Part shown: positions 43,695-52,267 of the stretch, piece after piece
How the letters are laid out: the number at the start of each line of letters is the position of its first letter
Numbering within the stretch: the first letter of the stretch is position 1
Assembly (NCBI RefSeq): GCF_001439915.1
Contig: NZ_LMBW01000001.1
Coordinates: 668,628-727,879, forward strand
Direction: 5' to 3'
DNA length: 59,252 bases
DNA from: Fredinandcohnia humi
Lineage (GTDB): Bacteria > Bacillota > Bacilli > Bacillales > Bacillaceae_L
Position numbers and translations under genes: made by a program
Notes under the pieces: model-generated
Told to the model about the DNA's origin: nothing
Seen by the model: the letters and a program-made list of their open reading frames with translations, nothing else
Databases searched by the model: none

Positions 43695-45482
43695 ATGATT
43701 GAACAAGCAAAACAAGTTTTACAGTCGTATTTCGGTTATCCGTCCTTTAGACCGGGACAGGAATCCATAATCGAAAACATTTTACAAGGAAACGATACAT
43801 TAGCAATTATGCCTACTGGGGGCGGAAAGTCGTTATGCTATCAAATCCCAGCCCTGATTTTTGAGGGAACAACCATCGTCATTTCTCCCTTAATCTCATT
43901 AATGAAGGACCAGGTAGACACATTACTCGGTGTAGGTGTTTCGGCAACGTATATTAATAGTAGTATTTCAATGCAGGAAATTCAGGAAAGACTGCAGGAT
44001 GCAAGGCTTGGCCGCTATAAAATTATTTATATTGCTCCTGAACGACTTGAATCCGCTCAGTTTCGATCTCTTTTATCTTCCATTCCCATTTCAATGATTG
44101 CCGTAGATGAAGCACATTGTATTTCACAATGGGGGCATGATTTCAGGCCAAGCTACCGAAATATTCATTATATGATTACAGAACTGCCATCAAAGCCTGT
44201 TGTAGCAGCATTAACAGCAACCGCAACGGTTGAGGTAAAAGAGGATATTTGCAGCCAGCTGCAGATTGACCCTAATGCTGTATTTATCACAGGGTTTGCT
44301 AGAGAAAATTTAACCTTTAAGGTTTTAAAAGGTGAAAACAAGCGAGATTTTGTTAAAAGCTTTTTACTGGAGAATAAGAACCAATCAGGAATTGTGTATG
44401 CGGCAACTCGTCGGGAGGTAAATGAACTTCAATCGTTTTTACAAAGGGAAGGCTTTTTGGTAGGAAAATATCATGCCGGTCTTTCAGATGAGGAAAGAAA
44501 AAAGGCACAGGAGGATTTCCTGTTCGACACTGTGAATGTGATGATTGCGACAAATGCTTTCGGTATGGGGATTGATAAAAGTAATGTAAGATACGTCATT
44601 CATTATAATCTCCCGAAAAATATTGAAGCTTACTACCAAGAAGCAGGTCGTGCTGGAAGGGACGGCGAGAAAAGTGATTGTTATCTATTATTTGCATCCC
44701 AGGATATCCAGCTGCAAAAATTTCTAATTGAGCAATCCTCGACGGATGATGGGAAAAAAGAGCAGGAATATCACAAGCTTCAGCAAATGATTGACTACTG
44801 TCACACCGAAAATTGCTTGCAAAGCTACATCTTGGAGTATTTCGGTGAAAAGGATAGCATGGAATGTGGCCGTTGTTACAACTGTAAAGATGACCGTGAA
44901 AAAATCGATGTGACAACAGAGGCGCTCATGGTGTTTTCCTGTATCAAGAGGATGAAGGAACGTTATGGGAAGACCTTGGTTGCGCAAGTCTTAAAGGGGT
45001 CAAGAAATAAAAAGATCAAAGATTTTGGATTTACGTCCTTGTCCACATACGGCTTATTAAAGCAGTATTCGGAAAAACAAATCGTCGGCTTAATCGACTT
45101 TTTGGCTGCAGAAGGGTATGTTAAATTAACTAACTCCCAATATCCAGTGCTTGTTCTTGATGCAAAAGCATTACCTGTTCTAAAAGGTGAAGTCAAAATC
45201 TATAAGAAGGAACAGGTAATGAAAAAGCAAGTTGTTTCCGATAATACATTATTTGAAATCCTTCGCGAGGTACGTAAAACAATTTCTGCCCGTGATGGGG
45301 TGCCGCCATATATTGTCTTCTCTGATAGTACATTACGGGAAATGAGTGAAGTAGCTCCGAGCGATGAAAAGGAATTGCTCGAAATCAAAGGGGTAGCCCA
45401 AATGAAGCTAGAGCGGTATGGAGAAGATTTCTTAGCTGCCATTCGTGACTATGTGAAGGAAAAAAGTGCAGTTGTGGAATAA
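43695..45482 (+). CDS. recQ: ATP-dependent DNA helicase RecQ
   Basis: 3'-5' helicase of recombination and fork repair. 595 residues from ATG 43695; a GTG at 43686 lacks a site. Motifs in order: Walker [10 protein letters not shown] (K45), DEAH at 138-141 followed by [25 protein letters not shown] (motif III), GVPP and [19 protein letters not shown] with [22 protein letters not shown] (motifs V-VI), the zinc-binding cysteines ending CGRCYNC, the winged-helix RQC domain and a C-terminal HRDC domain (about 515-590). Full-length. Confidence 0.96.
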   Translation: MIEQAKQVLQSYFGYPSFRPGQESIIENILQGNDTLAIMPTGGGKSLCYQIPALIFEGTTIVISPLISLMKDQVDTLLGVGVSATYINSSISMQEIQERLQDARLGRYKIIYIAPERLESAQFRSLLSSIPISMIAVDEAHCISQWGHDFRPSYRNIHYMITELPSKPVVAALTATATVEVKEDICSQLQIDPNAVFITGFARENLTFKVLKGENKRDFVKSFLLENKNQSGIVYAATRREVNELQSFLQREGFLVGKYHAGLSDEERKKAQEDFLFDTVNVMIATNAFGMGIDKSNVRYVIHYNLPKNIEAYYQEAGRAGRDGEKSDCYLLFASQDIQLQKFLIEQSSTDDGKKEQEYHKLQQMIDYCHTENCLQSYILEYFGEKDSMECGRCYNCKDDREKIDVTTEALMVFSCIKRMKERYGKTLVAQVLKGSRNKKIKDFGFTSLSTYGLLKQYSEKQIVGLIDFLAAEGYVKLTNSQYPVLVLDAKALPVLKGEVKIYKKEQVMKKQVVSDNTLFEILREVRKTISARDGVPPYIVFSDSTLREMSEVAPSDEKELLEIKGVAQMKLERYGEDFLAAIRDYVKEKSAVVE

Positions 45483-45485
45483 AAA

Positions 45486-45518
45486 GAGTAAGGCACCACA
45501 TTTGTGGTGCCTTTACTC
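45486..45518. terminator. Bidirectional terminator after recQ
   Basis: GAGTAAGGCACCAC (45486-45499) pairs with GTGGTGCCTTTACTC (45504-45518). Shared with the converging small gene. Confidence 0.85.
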
Positions 45519-45747
45519 ATGCTTGAAAGAGCTCCTCCATTGCAAGATTACGTTTTTGTTGTTCTTCTTCTGGTGCTAAATCATACTTTTTTAAGAGGTG
45601 AAATAATTCGTTTAATGTTAGCTGGGTGCGTTCTAATTCTAGAAATTGGACCGCCTTTTTGTATAGTTCTTTCGGCAAAAAGCTTTCTTGGCTTTGGAGC
45701 TTTTTGATCACATCCTCTTTTGAGTGATCGATATTACATGTGGACAT
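45517..45747 (-). CDS. Small helical protein, unknown
   Basis: 76 residues from ATG 45747, preceded by GGAGGTAAATCAA; the frame reaches 45762 but the ribosome site lies inside that part. Starts MSTCNIDHSKEDVIKKLQSQ; it is charged, helical, without a membrane segment, ending in RNLAMEELFQA. I do not recognise the family. Confidence 0.65.
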   Translation of the reverse strand: MSTCNIDHSKEDVIKKLQSQESFLPKELYKKAVQFLELERTQLTLNELFHLLKKYDLAPEEEQQKRNLAMEELFQA

Positions 45748-46007
45748 TTGATTTACCTCCATTTAAGATCTTTCCTTCAATTCTAGCATGTTTGGAGGAG
45801 GTTGAATATGATAGAGGAGGACTTTAGGAGAATGTAACTAGCAAGCTAAGTTATCGTGCACGTACTTGGATAAAATTAGGAGAGGTCGTACCCCAACAAC
45901 CGCTGATATTAAATCTAAACAACATCTAAAACACTCCAAGTGACATCAAATACTATAAATTTCATAGCCAATTGGTAAAATAGGGAAAAGAAAAGGAGAG
46001 GGATGAG

Positions 46008-46508
46008 ATGGCCTATTATATTTGGGTTTTCATAAATGCACTACTTGTGATTAGCACGTTTATTTATATATGGGTTTTTAGAAGCCATGACTCACAGATT
46101 GTTACATTAGGGCAGGTTTTTGCCCAATTCGCAATTATTCTCTTTATCGTGAATGTAAATATGTATTTTATCTTTCTTGTCATCCGCAGGACGAAGGTTC
46201 GAAAACTGAAAATAGCACTCGCAAAGATGTCACGCCATATGATGAAATCTCATATCAAGCTAGCCATCATTGGAACGATTTTGATCGTATTTCATGGGGG
46301 GATCATGCTAGTTAAACTTGGAGGTATCGTAGGATATACAAATCCAAAGATTATAAGTGGGATTTTAGCTATACTTTGTCTGGCGGTGACCCTATTTGCT
46401 GGCTATCGACGCTATAAAAAGGCCTCAGGGTTTCGGCGAAAATTTCATTATACGACGGCTTTTATATTTACCTTTGTATTTCTAGTCCATTTATTCCTTC
46501 CCCTTTAA
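46008..46508 (+). CDS. Predicted di-haem b-type membrane protein, unknown family
   Basis: 166 residues, almost wholly membrane: segments at about 5-24, 34-58, 83-103, 117-132 and 148-166. Two histidine pairs sit on helices with identical spacing: H82/H96 and H147/H161, both H-x13-H. That is the arrangement by which ferric-reductase/NOX/YedZ-type proteins hold two stacked haems. No flavin or NAD domain follows, so it would need a partner. ATG follows AAAAGGAGAGGG. The haem assignment is inference from spacing only. Confidence 0.6.
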   Translation: MAYYIWVFINALLVISTFIYIWVFRSHDSQIVTLGQVFAQFAIILFIVNVNMYFIFLVIRRTKVRKLKIALAKMSRHMMKSHIKLAIIGTILIVFHGGIMLVKLGGIVGYTNPKIISGILAILCLAVTLFAGYRRYKKASGFRRKFHYTTAFIFTFVFLVHLFLPL

Positions 46509-46517
46509 ACATACAAA

Positions 46518-46584
46518 AAGACCGCCCACAATTCCGTTCTGGTTAGTCCCGCAACAAGCGAAGTTGGAAGTGGTGGACGGTCTT
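46518..46584. terminator. Long imperfect hairpin between converging genes
   Basis: AAGACCG (46518-46524) pairs with CGGTCTT (46578-46584); stem continues imperfectly through CCCAC/GTGG and TTCC/GGAA. About 66 nt in total, longer than a usual terminator. Confidence 0.6.
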
Positions 46585-46614
46585 AGCAATAGTATATGTT
46601 TTTAGGTTAGAATA

Positions 46615-47175
46615 TTATGCGTTTTTCAAAGCTGAAATAATGCTATTTTTAATGTCATTCCAAAGTGCCTTGTCTGTTGTGATACGTTCAGTAAACGATT
46701 TAATAAATGCTTTAAATGCAGCATCATATTCAGGAGACTCTTTATCAGGAACATTTGCCTTTAATTCATCGGCAATTGCTTGCGCTTCAGATGCCCTTGG
46801 TCCCCATTTGCCAACCTCTTCAAACTCCCGATTTAAGAAAATAATAATTGGAATCGAACGGGCTTTTCCATTTGTTAAGTATTGATCCATCAGCTCTAAA
46901 TTTTCATCGCGAATTAAATAACGTGTTTCTAGCAATGCCTCATCCGCCATTCTCATGAGGATAGGGAGATTGACCATTGCATCTCCACACCAATCAGCTG
47001 CCAAAATGATTGCTTTTAACTCTTTTTCCTGAAATGCCTGAAGCAATTCTTTATCAGCTTCTTCTAATTGAAACTGATTATATACTTTTAAGAGGTTTTC
47101 TTTGTGAACTTGCATAGTGTTGATGTATTCATGTTGGTTCATACCTTTTAAAAACCATGATTTTAATTCTGCCAT
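46615..47175 (-). CDS. Thioredoxin-like protein with a single active-site cysteine
   Basis: 186 residues. The thioredoxin-type strand-helix IILAADWCGDAMVNLPIL gives W62-C63-G64-D65: the second Cys of CxxC is Asp, so it cannot do dithiol exchange. SIPIIIFLNREFEEVGKWGPR supplies the cis-Pro loop. The family is the 'thioredoxin family protein' of Bacillaceae (Thioredoxin_9 like); a monothiol role, such as bacillithiol handling, is possible but unproven. C-terminal 45 residues are extra to the fold. Confidence 0.75.
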   Translation of the reverse strand: MAELKSWFLKGMNQHEYINTMQVHKENLLKVYNQFQLEEADKELLQAFQEKELKAIILAADWCGDAMVNLPILMRMADEALLETRYLIRDENLELMDQYLTNGKARSIPIIIFLNREFEEVGKWGPRASEAQAIADELKANVPDKESPEYDAAFKAFIKSFTERITTDKALWNDIKNSIISALKNA

Positions 47176-47247
47176 TATGTATTCCTCCTCAAAATTAGTT
47201 CCTGCATTTACTATAAATGATAAAGGAAAATCATACCACTTAGATGC

Positions 47248-47526
47248 TTATGAATAATCTTGAACCGTTTCGTAAAATTCATATGAATCCTGTGTTGGAA
47301 ATCTTGGTATAATCGGGTCTTCTTCAACAAGAACATCGGTTAACACATTATAGTCACCGTGGGCCGACGGCATTTCTGTTTGCTTCCACTTCCAACATGC
47401 ACCTGAGAAAGCAATTTGATTTCCGTTCACTAGTCTAATTTCATGTAGGACACCATTAAGTTCAACAAAACCAATTCCGTTATTTGCTGCAACTTTATTT
47501 AGTAATTCTTGCTTCGAAATCATCAT
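47248..47526 (-). CDS. Small soluble protein, unknown
   Basis: 92 residues; two adjacent ATGs after GGGGGAATG. Beginning MMISKQELLNKVAANNGIGF and continuing with short beta-like stretches (ELNGVLHEIRLVNGNQIAF) and an acidic C terminus ending EFYETVQDYS. No family recognised. Same strand and 70 bases downstream of no other gene; it precedes the thioredoxin-like gene and may share its transcript. Confidence 0.6.
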   Translation of the reverse strand: MMISKQELLNKVAANNGIGFVELNGVLHEIRLVNGNQIAFSGACWKWKQTEMPSAHGDYNVLTDVLVEEDPIIPRFPTQDSYEFYETVQDYS

Positions 47527-47649
47527 TTTTCATTCCCCCAATATTTGATAGTTTTGCCTGTAGGCATGCGAATACGCTATCCAAGTATTGTTATTTGAAT
47601 GGTTCATATTTGGTCGGAAAACGTGACAAAATAGAGTAGCCAAGGAGAT

Positions 47650-47768
47650 GGAAAAGCGGAAGCGACTTGCACAGAAACGAAAAAATTGGAGACTCCGACA
47701 AAGAGGCGCTTTTTGCCTCTTCAGAGGAGTTGAAATTTCTTGAGTTTCTAGTCGCTGTAACTAGACAG
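47650..47768 (+). repeat. Interspersed repeat family 2, copy b
   Basis: Starts GGAAAAGCGGAAGCGACTTG and ends AGTCGCTGTAACTAGACAG; contains AGAGGCGCTTTTTGCCTCT, an internal hairpin. The ends match copies at 41656 and 55643; the middle has diverged. Confidence 0.75.
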
Positions 47769-47810
47769 TAATCATCCTTTGGTGAGTATGCATGAGGAGT
47801 TGAGTGCTAC

Positions 47811-48218
47811 GTGAGATGGCAAAGGTCACTAATGGGTTTACTTAAGGATCGAAAAGACAAAAGAATCGCACTGGCCATTGATACTTCGACCAATCAGGTC
47901 CGATCTATTTTGATTAACAATATCATAAAATTCTTTGGTGAAATGGTTCCTGAATCACAGCTTATCCAAGCTGATTTTAAAATAAGAAGCATCACACCAA
48001 TGCAGAACCCTACTATTAAATATTATACGCATGGAAAGTCCTCCTATACGGAAGTGCTTGAATGGGCAGATGAAGAGAAGATTGATACCTTGTTTTATAT
48101 AACAGATGTCACCGGCTATTTTTACGATGAGTTGGATGTTCAAGCGGAAGTGTTTTGGCTCGTTCCAGATGATTATGTACCAAAAGTACCATTTGGAAAA
48201 GCGATAAAAGTTGCATAA
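47811..48218 (+). pseudogene. VWA-like C-terminal domain remnant of a DUF2201 metallopeptidase-type protein
   Basis: 135 residues from GTG 47811 (GAGGAG upstream). The sequence RIALAIDTSTNQ, ILINNIIKFFGEM, TPMQNPTIKYYTHGKSSYTEVLEWADEEKIDTLFYITDVTGYF is the C-terminal VWA-like part of DUF2201 (about 400 residues) proteins. The N-terminal metallopeptidase-like part is absent, and repeat family 2 copy b stands just upstream, as if the gene was cut. The MIDAS DxSxS is altered to DTSTN. It keeps an open frame and its own terminator, so it may still be expressed as a stand-alone domain. Confidence 0.6.
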
Positions 48219-48230
48219 TGGGTGGTGTGA

Positions 48231-48267
48231 AACGTCTAGAATGAAAGCGATTCTAGACGTTTTTTTA
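48231..48267 (+). terminator. Terminator after the VWA remnant
   Basis: AACGTCTAGAAT (48231-48242) pairs perfectly with ATTCTAGACGTT (48250-48261), then T's. Confidence 0.93.
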
Positions 48268-48269
48268 TT

Positions 48270-48283
48270 TGAAAACGCTTTTA
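48270..48283 (+). promoter_or_regulatory. Possible cre site upstream of tcyP
   Basis: TGAAAACGCTTTTA matches TGNAANCGNWNNCA except at the penultimate C. It lies 24 bases before the tcyP -35, so CcpA repression or activation is possible. Weak evidence. Confidence 0.3.
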
Positions 48284-48306
48284 TTTAGGGATGGGTTATT
48301 TCATAC

Positions 48307-48336
48307 TTGACGGATTGGTATAAACTGAATTATATT
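48307..48336 (+). promoter_or_regulatory. Promoter of tcyP
   Basis: TTGACG (48307-48312), 18 bases, TATATT (48331-48336), 36 bases before the start codon. Confidence 0.55.
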
Positions 48337-48371
48337 TTAATACATTGATATATAAAAGGGGGATAAAGCAT

Positions 48372-49754
48372 ATGAGTTTACTTGGTATTGTAAATATCGT
48401 ATTAATGGTCTTATTATTATTATTATTAGTTTATATGCAAAAAAAGCATGTTTCGTTTTCAAAACGAGTGTTTGCTTCACTTGGATTAGGGATTGTATTC
48501 GGTCTTGTCCTGCAGCTCATCTATGGAGCTGAATCAGAAGTTATTTCCGAGTCAATTAGTTGGTATAACATCGTTGGTAATGGATATGTGAAATTTTTAC
48601 AAATGATTGTTATGCCATTAGTTTTCATTTCAATCGTATCAGCATTTACGAAAATGAAAATGGCTAATAATATCGGAAAAATTAGTTTCCTCATTCTTGG
48701 GATTTTAGTGGGGACAACGGCCGTTTCTGCACTCGTTGGGATTGGTACAACTGTTGCATTTGATTTAGAAGCGATTCAAATAGAAGCTGGAGATGCCGAA
48801 ACAGCAAGAGGAGCGGCAATAGAGGAACGATATGCGGGTATTCAAGACAAAACGTTCCCTGAGCAAATTGTTGATTTATTACCGGCCAACCCATTTCTTG
48901 ACTTTACTGGTGCTCGTTCAACTTCAACTATCGCTGTTGTAATTTTTGCAGCATTTATCGGGATGGCATTTCTTGGAGTTCGACGCAAAGACCCAGAGAA
49001 TGCAGAAATGTTTGCAAAATTAATTGATGCACTTTACTCAGTGATCATGCGCGTTGTAACAATCATTTTACGCTTAACCCCTTATGGTGTTCTTGCGATT
49101 ATGACACGTGTTACTGCTACCAGTGATTATGGTGCGATTTATAAGCTTGGAAAATTTGTTGTCGCATCCTATGTTGCGTTATTGATTGTGTTTGGTATTC
49201 ACTTGTTACTGCTAACATTCGCTGGCTTAAATCCAATCACCTATCTGAAAAAGGCATTCCCTGTCTTAACATTTGCGTTCACATCACGCTCTAGTGCCGG
49301 TACCTTGCCACTTAACATCAAGGCGCAAACAAATGATTTAGGAGTTTCTGAAGGAGTTGCAAACTTTGCGGGTTCATTTGGGCTATCCATTGGACAGAAC
49401 GGGTGTGCAGGTGTATATCCAGCGATGCTAGCAGTAATGATTGCTCCTACTGTTGGCATAAATCCATTGGATCCTTCATTTATTTTAACGGTAGTAGTGA
49501 TTGTCGCAATTAGCTCATTTGGTGTTGCGGGTGTTGGTGGAGGAGCAACATTTGCTGCAATTCTTGTATTATCAGCACTTGATTTACCTGTTGCATTAGC
49601 GGGATTACTAATTTCTGTAGAGCCTTTAATTGATATGGGTCGTACTGCCCTTAACGTAAGTGGCAGTATGACAGCAGGAGTTCTTACAAGTAAAATCACA
49701 AAAGAACTTGATACTGAAACTTACTCAAGCTCAACTCAATCACTAGGTGCATAA
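48372..49754 (+). CDS. tcyP: L-cystine transporter TcyP (sodium:dicarboxylate symporter family)
   Basis: 460 residues from ATG 48372 (AAAGGGGG upstream); B. subtilis TcyP is of nearly the same length. About nine membrane helices and the two hairpin loops of the DAACS fold. Features: QMIVMPLVFISIVSAFTKM (HP1 region), AFTSRSSAGTLPLNIKAQ (serine-rich HP1 tip), IGQNGCAGVYPAMLAVMIAP and VAGVGGGATFAAILVLSALDLPVALAGLL (HP2). Imports cystine; CymR control is known in Bacillus but no CymR box was assigned here. Confidence 0.92.
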   Translation: MSLLGIVNIVLMVLLLLLLVYMQKKHVSFSKRVFASLGLGIVFGLVLQLIYGAESEVISESISWYNIVGNGYVKFLQMIVMPLVFISIVSAFTKMKMANNIGKISFLILGILVGTTAVSALVGIGTTVAFDLEAIQIEAGDAETARGAAIEERYAGIQDKTFPEQIVDLLPANPFLDFTGARSTSTIAVVIFAAFIGMAFLGVRRKDPENAEMFAKLIDALYSVIMRVVTIILRLTPYGVLAIMTRVTATSDYGAIYKLGKFVVASYVALLIVFGIHLLLLTFAGLNPITYLKKAFPVLTFAFTSRSSAGTLPLNIKAQTNDLGVSEGVANFAGSFGLSIGQNGCAGVYPAMLAVMIAPTVGINPLDPSFILTVVVIVAISSFGVAGVGGGATFAAILVLSALDLPVALAGLLISVEPLIDMGRTALNVSGSMTAGVLTSKITKELDTETYSSSTQSLGA

Positions 49755-49764
49755 TGCATGATGA

Positions 49765-49798
49765 AAATAAGACCCAGTTCGATGGGTCTTATTTTTAT
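49765..49798 (+). terminator. Terminator of tcyP
   Basis: AAATAAGACCCA (49765-49776) pairs perfectly with TGGGTCTTATTT (49783-49794), then TTATGG. Confidence 0.92.
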
Positions 49799-49836
49799 GG
49801 TAAAATTTTATAAAAACTAGGTTTGGGGTTGATGCT

Positions 49837-50589
49837 TTGGATATACGTTTTGATCATGTTGTTCATTATGTAACAGACGCACATGATACAATGGCAGCCT
49901 TTCAGTTGCTTGGGTTTCATACCGCAAACGGTGGAAACCATGATGTTTGGGGCACTTACAATACATTGTGTTATTTTAAAAATCTAGCTTATATCGAATG
50001 GATTGGGATCAACAACTTAATCGTTACAAAGGAAGGAAGTCACCCGTTTAGTCGCCATCTATACAAAGACTATCAGCTAGGAGAAGGACTATCTCAAATT
50101 GCGTTTCGAACTTCATCGATTATAGAGGTTCAAAAGCAGTTAACTGAAAAAGGAATTAAAACATATGGACCATTACCAGGGTCAAGAAAGCGACCGGATG
50201 GCACTTTGCTTGAGTGGTCGATGCTCTTTATCCATCACACCCACCCGATGCCATTTTTTATTGAATGGGGTGAAGAGGATGGAGCTAGGGAAAAAGACCT
50301 TATTTCAAAAGGGATTTATGTTCCTGACACAAAAGGCATTAAGTATGTTGGATATTCAGTGAACAAACCCGGAACAACAGCTAAGCATTGGGCTGATTTA
50401 TTCAATGGAACCATCTCAGATACTAAATTGCCTGGTACTGAACAAAAAGCGTTAAGGGTGAATTTTGACTCAATCGATGTTTATTTTTGTAAAGAGTCTC
50501 ATCCAAGAGGGGAGCGACCAAACATGGTCGGCATTGAACCGGGAAAGGGTAAAATAATCACATTACATGGCGCAAACTATAAAGTATAA
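49837..50589 (+). CDS. VOC/glyoxalase-like protein
   Basis: 250 residues from TTG 49837. Glyoxalase-like domain (PF13468 type): starts MDIRFDHVVHYVTDAHDTMAAF, with H7 as a metal-ligand candidate, then CYFKNLAYIEWIGI and LEWSMLFIHHTHPMPFFIEW in the centre of the first half. The second half begins about IKYVGYSVNKPGT and repeats the beta-alpha-beta pattern. Substrate unknown; it stands alone between two terminators. Confidence 0.8.
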   Translation: MDIRFDHVVHYVTDAHDTMAAFQLLGFHTANGGNHDVWGTYNTLCYFKNLAYIEWIGINNLIVTKEGSHPFSRHLYKDYQLGEGLSQIAFRTSSIIEVQKQLTEKGIKTYGPLPGSRKRPDGTLLEWSMLFIHHTHPMPFFIEWGEEDGAREKDLISKGIYVPDTKGIKYVGYSVNKPGTTAKHWADLFNGTISDTKLPGTEQKALRVNFDSIDVYFCKESHPRGERPNMVGIEPGKGKIITLHGANYKV

Positions 50590-50594
50590 TGAAA

Positions 50595-50627
50595 AAGAAC
50601 CAACCGCATTAACGGTTGGTTCTTGTC
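50595..50627 (+). terminator. Terminator of the VOC gene
   Basis: AAGAACCAACCG (50595-50606) pairs perfectly with CGGTTGGTTCTT (50613-50624). Confidence 0.9.
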
Positions 50628-50689
50628 TTGAGCGTGATTTACTTTTCATAATTTTATTGCCGCGGTAGTTTTGAAAATCTTAAACAACG

Positions 50690-50735
50690 AAAGCCCTACC
50701 TCTCTTTCGTCCTTTCGGCTCCGAAGCCGATCCAG
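50690..50735. other. Two adjacent hairpins of unknown role
   Basis: ACGAAAG and CTTTCGT arms near 50690-50713, then CGGCT/AGCCG near 50718-50731, both with short loops, in a 280-bp gap before the kinase gene. They have no T-run and do not resemble a terminator. Could be a small structured RNA or a remnant. Confidence 0.35.
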
Positions 50736-50877
50736 TGTGAATAAGTCTTTCTCAAATGTAAAAGATAAAACGAACTTCTATTATCTATTTAAAAAAATTA
50801 TGTTTAAAGTTTAAGGGAACAAAAGATTATTTTACAGCAAATTGAACCTATTGTCAAATCAACACGAGGTGCTTGTC

Positions 50878-52137
50878 TTGTTTAAAGAAATTTTCAAAAA
50901 AAGATTATGGCTCATTTATTTTTTGGCAAGCCTATTTTGGATTACGTTTTCCGAATATGTAATAGATATATTTCCATCCGTGAATAATAAGTATTTTCAA
51001 ATTGGTAAAGGACTTGTTTTTGTCATTTTTACAACTGTTCTTATCCATCTTATCATCAAGAAGCATGATGCCTATATAAAAGCAATGGAAGAGCAAAATG
51101 AACTATCGACCCTCATTAATGCGATGCCTGATATTGTTTGTTTTAAAGATGGAGCTGGAAGGTGGATTCGGGTAAATCGGTATGCAAAAGAGCTTTACAA
51201 TCTCCATACTGATATTTATAAAAATAAAACCGATCTTGAAATTGCAAAGGTGTATCCAGAGTTTGAGGAATATTTGATTAGGAATGTCCAATTAGATGAA
51301 GAAACCTGGGAAATCGGCACGAAGACTCGGAATGAACAAAACATCATGATTCCTAGTGGGGAACAAAAAACCTTTGATGTCATACGAGTCCCTTTATTTG
51401 AAGAGGGAGAAAGAACGGGTCTTGTCACAATTGGAAGGGATGTATCGAATGTGAAGGCTGCTGAAGAGCTTGCCCTCAGAAGGGAGAAACTCTCAGTCGT
51501 TGGTGAATTGGCGGCTGGAATTGCTCATGAAATACGTAATCCGCTTACAACCGTTAAAGGCTTCGTCCAATTTCAAAAGGAAAAAAGTGAGTCAACCTCA
51601 CAAATATCAGATATTATCCTATCGGAGCTTGACCGAATTAATCAAATTGTCAGTGAGATGCTCGTCTTCTCGAAGCCGCAAAGTAAAATTTTAAAGGAAT
51701 TTAAAGTCGGGGAACTCATTGATTATGTCATCAAGCTCACTTCACACGAGGCAATCCTCTATAATGTGGAAGTAATGGTAGAAAATCATGCTGCTGAAGC
51801 GATTCTTTATGGGGATAAGAATGAACTCATTCAGGTATTTGTCAATGTCATCAAAAATTCAATTGATGCAATGCCAAATGGAGGGCAAACGAGAATTCGT
51901 ACGGATGTCGCGGACGACAGAGTGATAATAGAAGTAATTGACACAGGAGTCGGAATTCCAAAAGAAAGACTTGAAAAAATAGGGGAGCCCTTCTTTACAT
52001 TAAAAGAAAAAGGAATGGGGCTCGGTCTGACGATGAGTAATAAGATTATTCAAGACCATCAAGGTACATTCAACATTATGAGTAAAGTCGGGCTAGGAAC
52101 GAAAGTAATCATCACCTTTCCGGTCAGACATCACTAG
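50878..52137 (+). CDS. PAS-domain sensor histidine kinase, orphan (possible phosphorelay kinase)
   Basis: 419 residues from TTG 50878 (ACACGAGGTG upstream). Two membrane helices at about 10-32 and 42-60 with almost no outside loop, one PAS domain (about 72-190, LINAMPDIVCFKDGAGRWIRVNRYA), HisKA with H217 in AGIAHEIRNPLTTVKGF, N-box NVIKNSIDAM, G1 DTGVGIPK, F-box EPFFTLKEKGMGLGL. No response regulator is nearby and the last domains resemble KinB/KinE-type kinases, so a role in Spo0F phosphorylation is plausible but inferred. Confidence 0.88.
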   Translation: MFKEIFKKRLWLIYFLASLFWITFSEYVIDIFPSVNNKYFQIGKGLVFVIFTTVLIHLIIKKHDAYIKAMEEQNELSTLINAMPDIVCFKDGAGRWIRVNRYAKELYNLHTDIYKNKTDLEIAKVYPEFEEYLIRNVQLDEETWEIGTKTRNEQNIMIPSGEQKTFDVIRVPLFEEGERTGLVTIGRDVSNVKAAEELALRREKLSVVGELAAGIAHEIRNPLTTVKGFVQFQKEKSESTSQISDIILSELDRINQIVSEMLVFSKPQSKILKEFKVGELIDYVIKLTSHEAILYNVEVMVENHAAEAILYGDKNELIQVFVNVIKNSIDAMPNGGQTRIRTDVADDRVIIEVIDTGVGIPKERLEKIGEPFFTLKEKGMGLGLTMSNKIIQDHQGTFNIMSKVGLGTKVIITFPVRHH

Positions 52138-52138
52138 A

Positions 52139-52167
52139 AGGAGAGCCTAAAAACTCTCCTTTTTTTT
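52139..52167 (+). terminator. Terminator of the kinase gene
   Basis: AGGAGAG (52139-52145) pairs with CTCTCCT (52154-52160), then eight T. Confidence 0.9.
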
Positions 52168-52267
52168 GTTTGCTCATACAGTAAAAGATTATGTTGGAAA
52201 ATACCCATATTTTTGATAAGTTTAAATAGTCATGGAATTATATTTTTAGTATAAACGGGAGGCGCTT

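Noticed and set aside
49241-49699. Minus-strand frame of 152 codons
   Set aside because: Mirror of tcyP, which is fully conserved in sequence.
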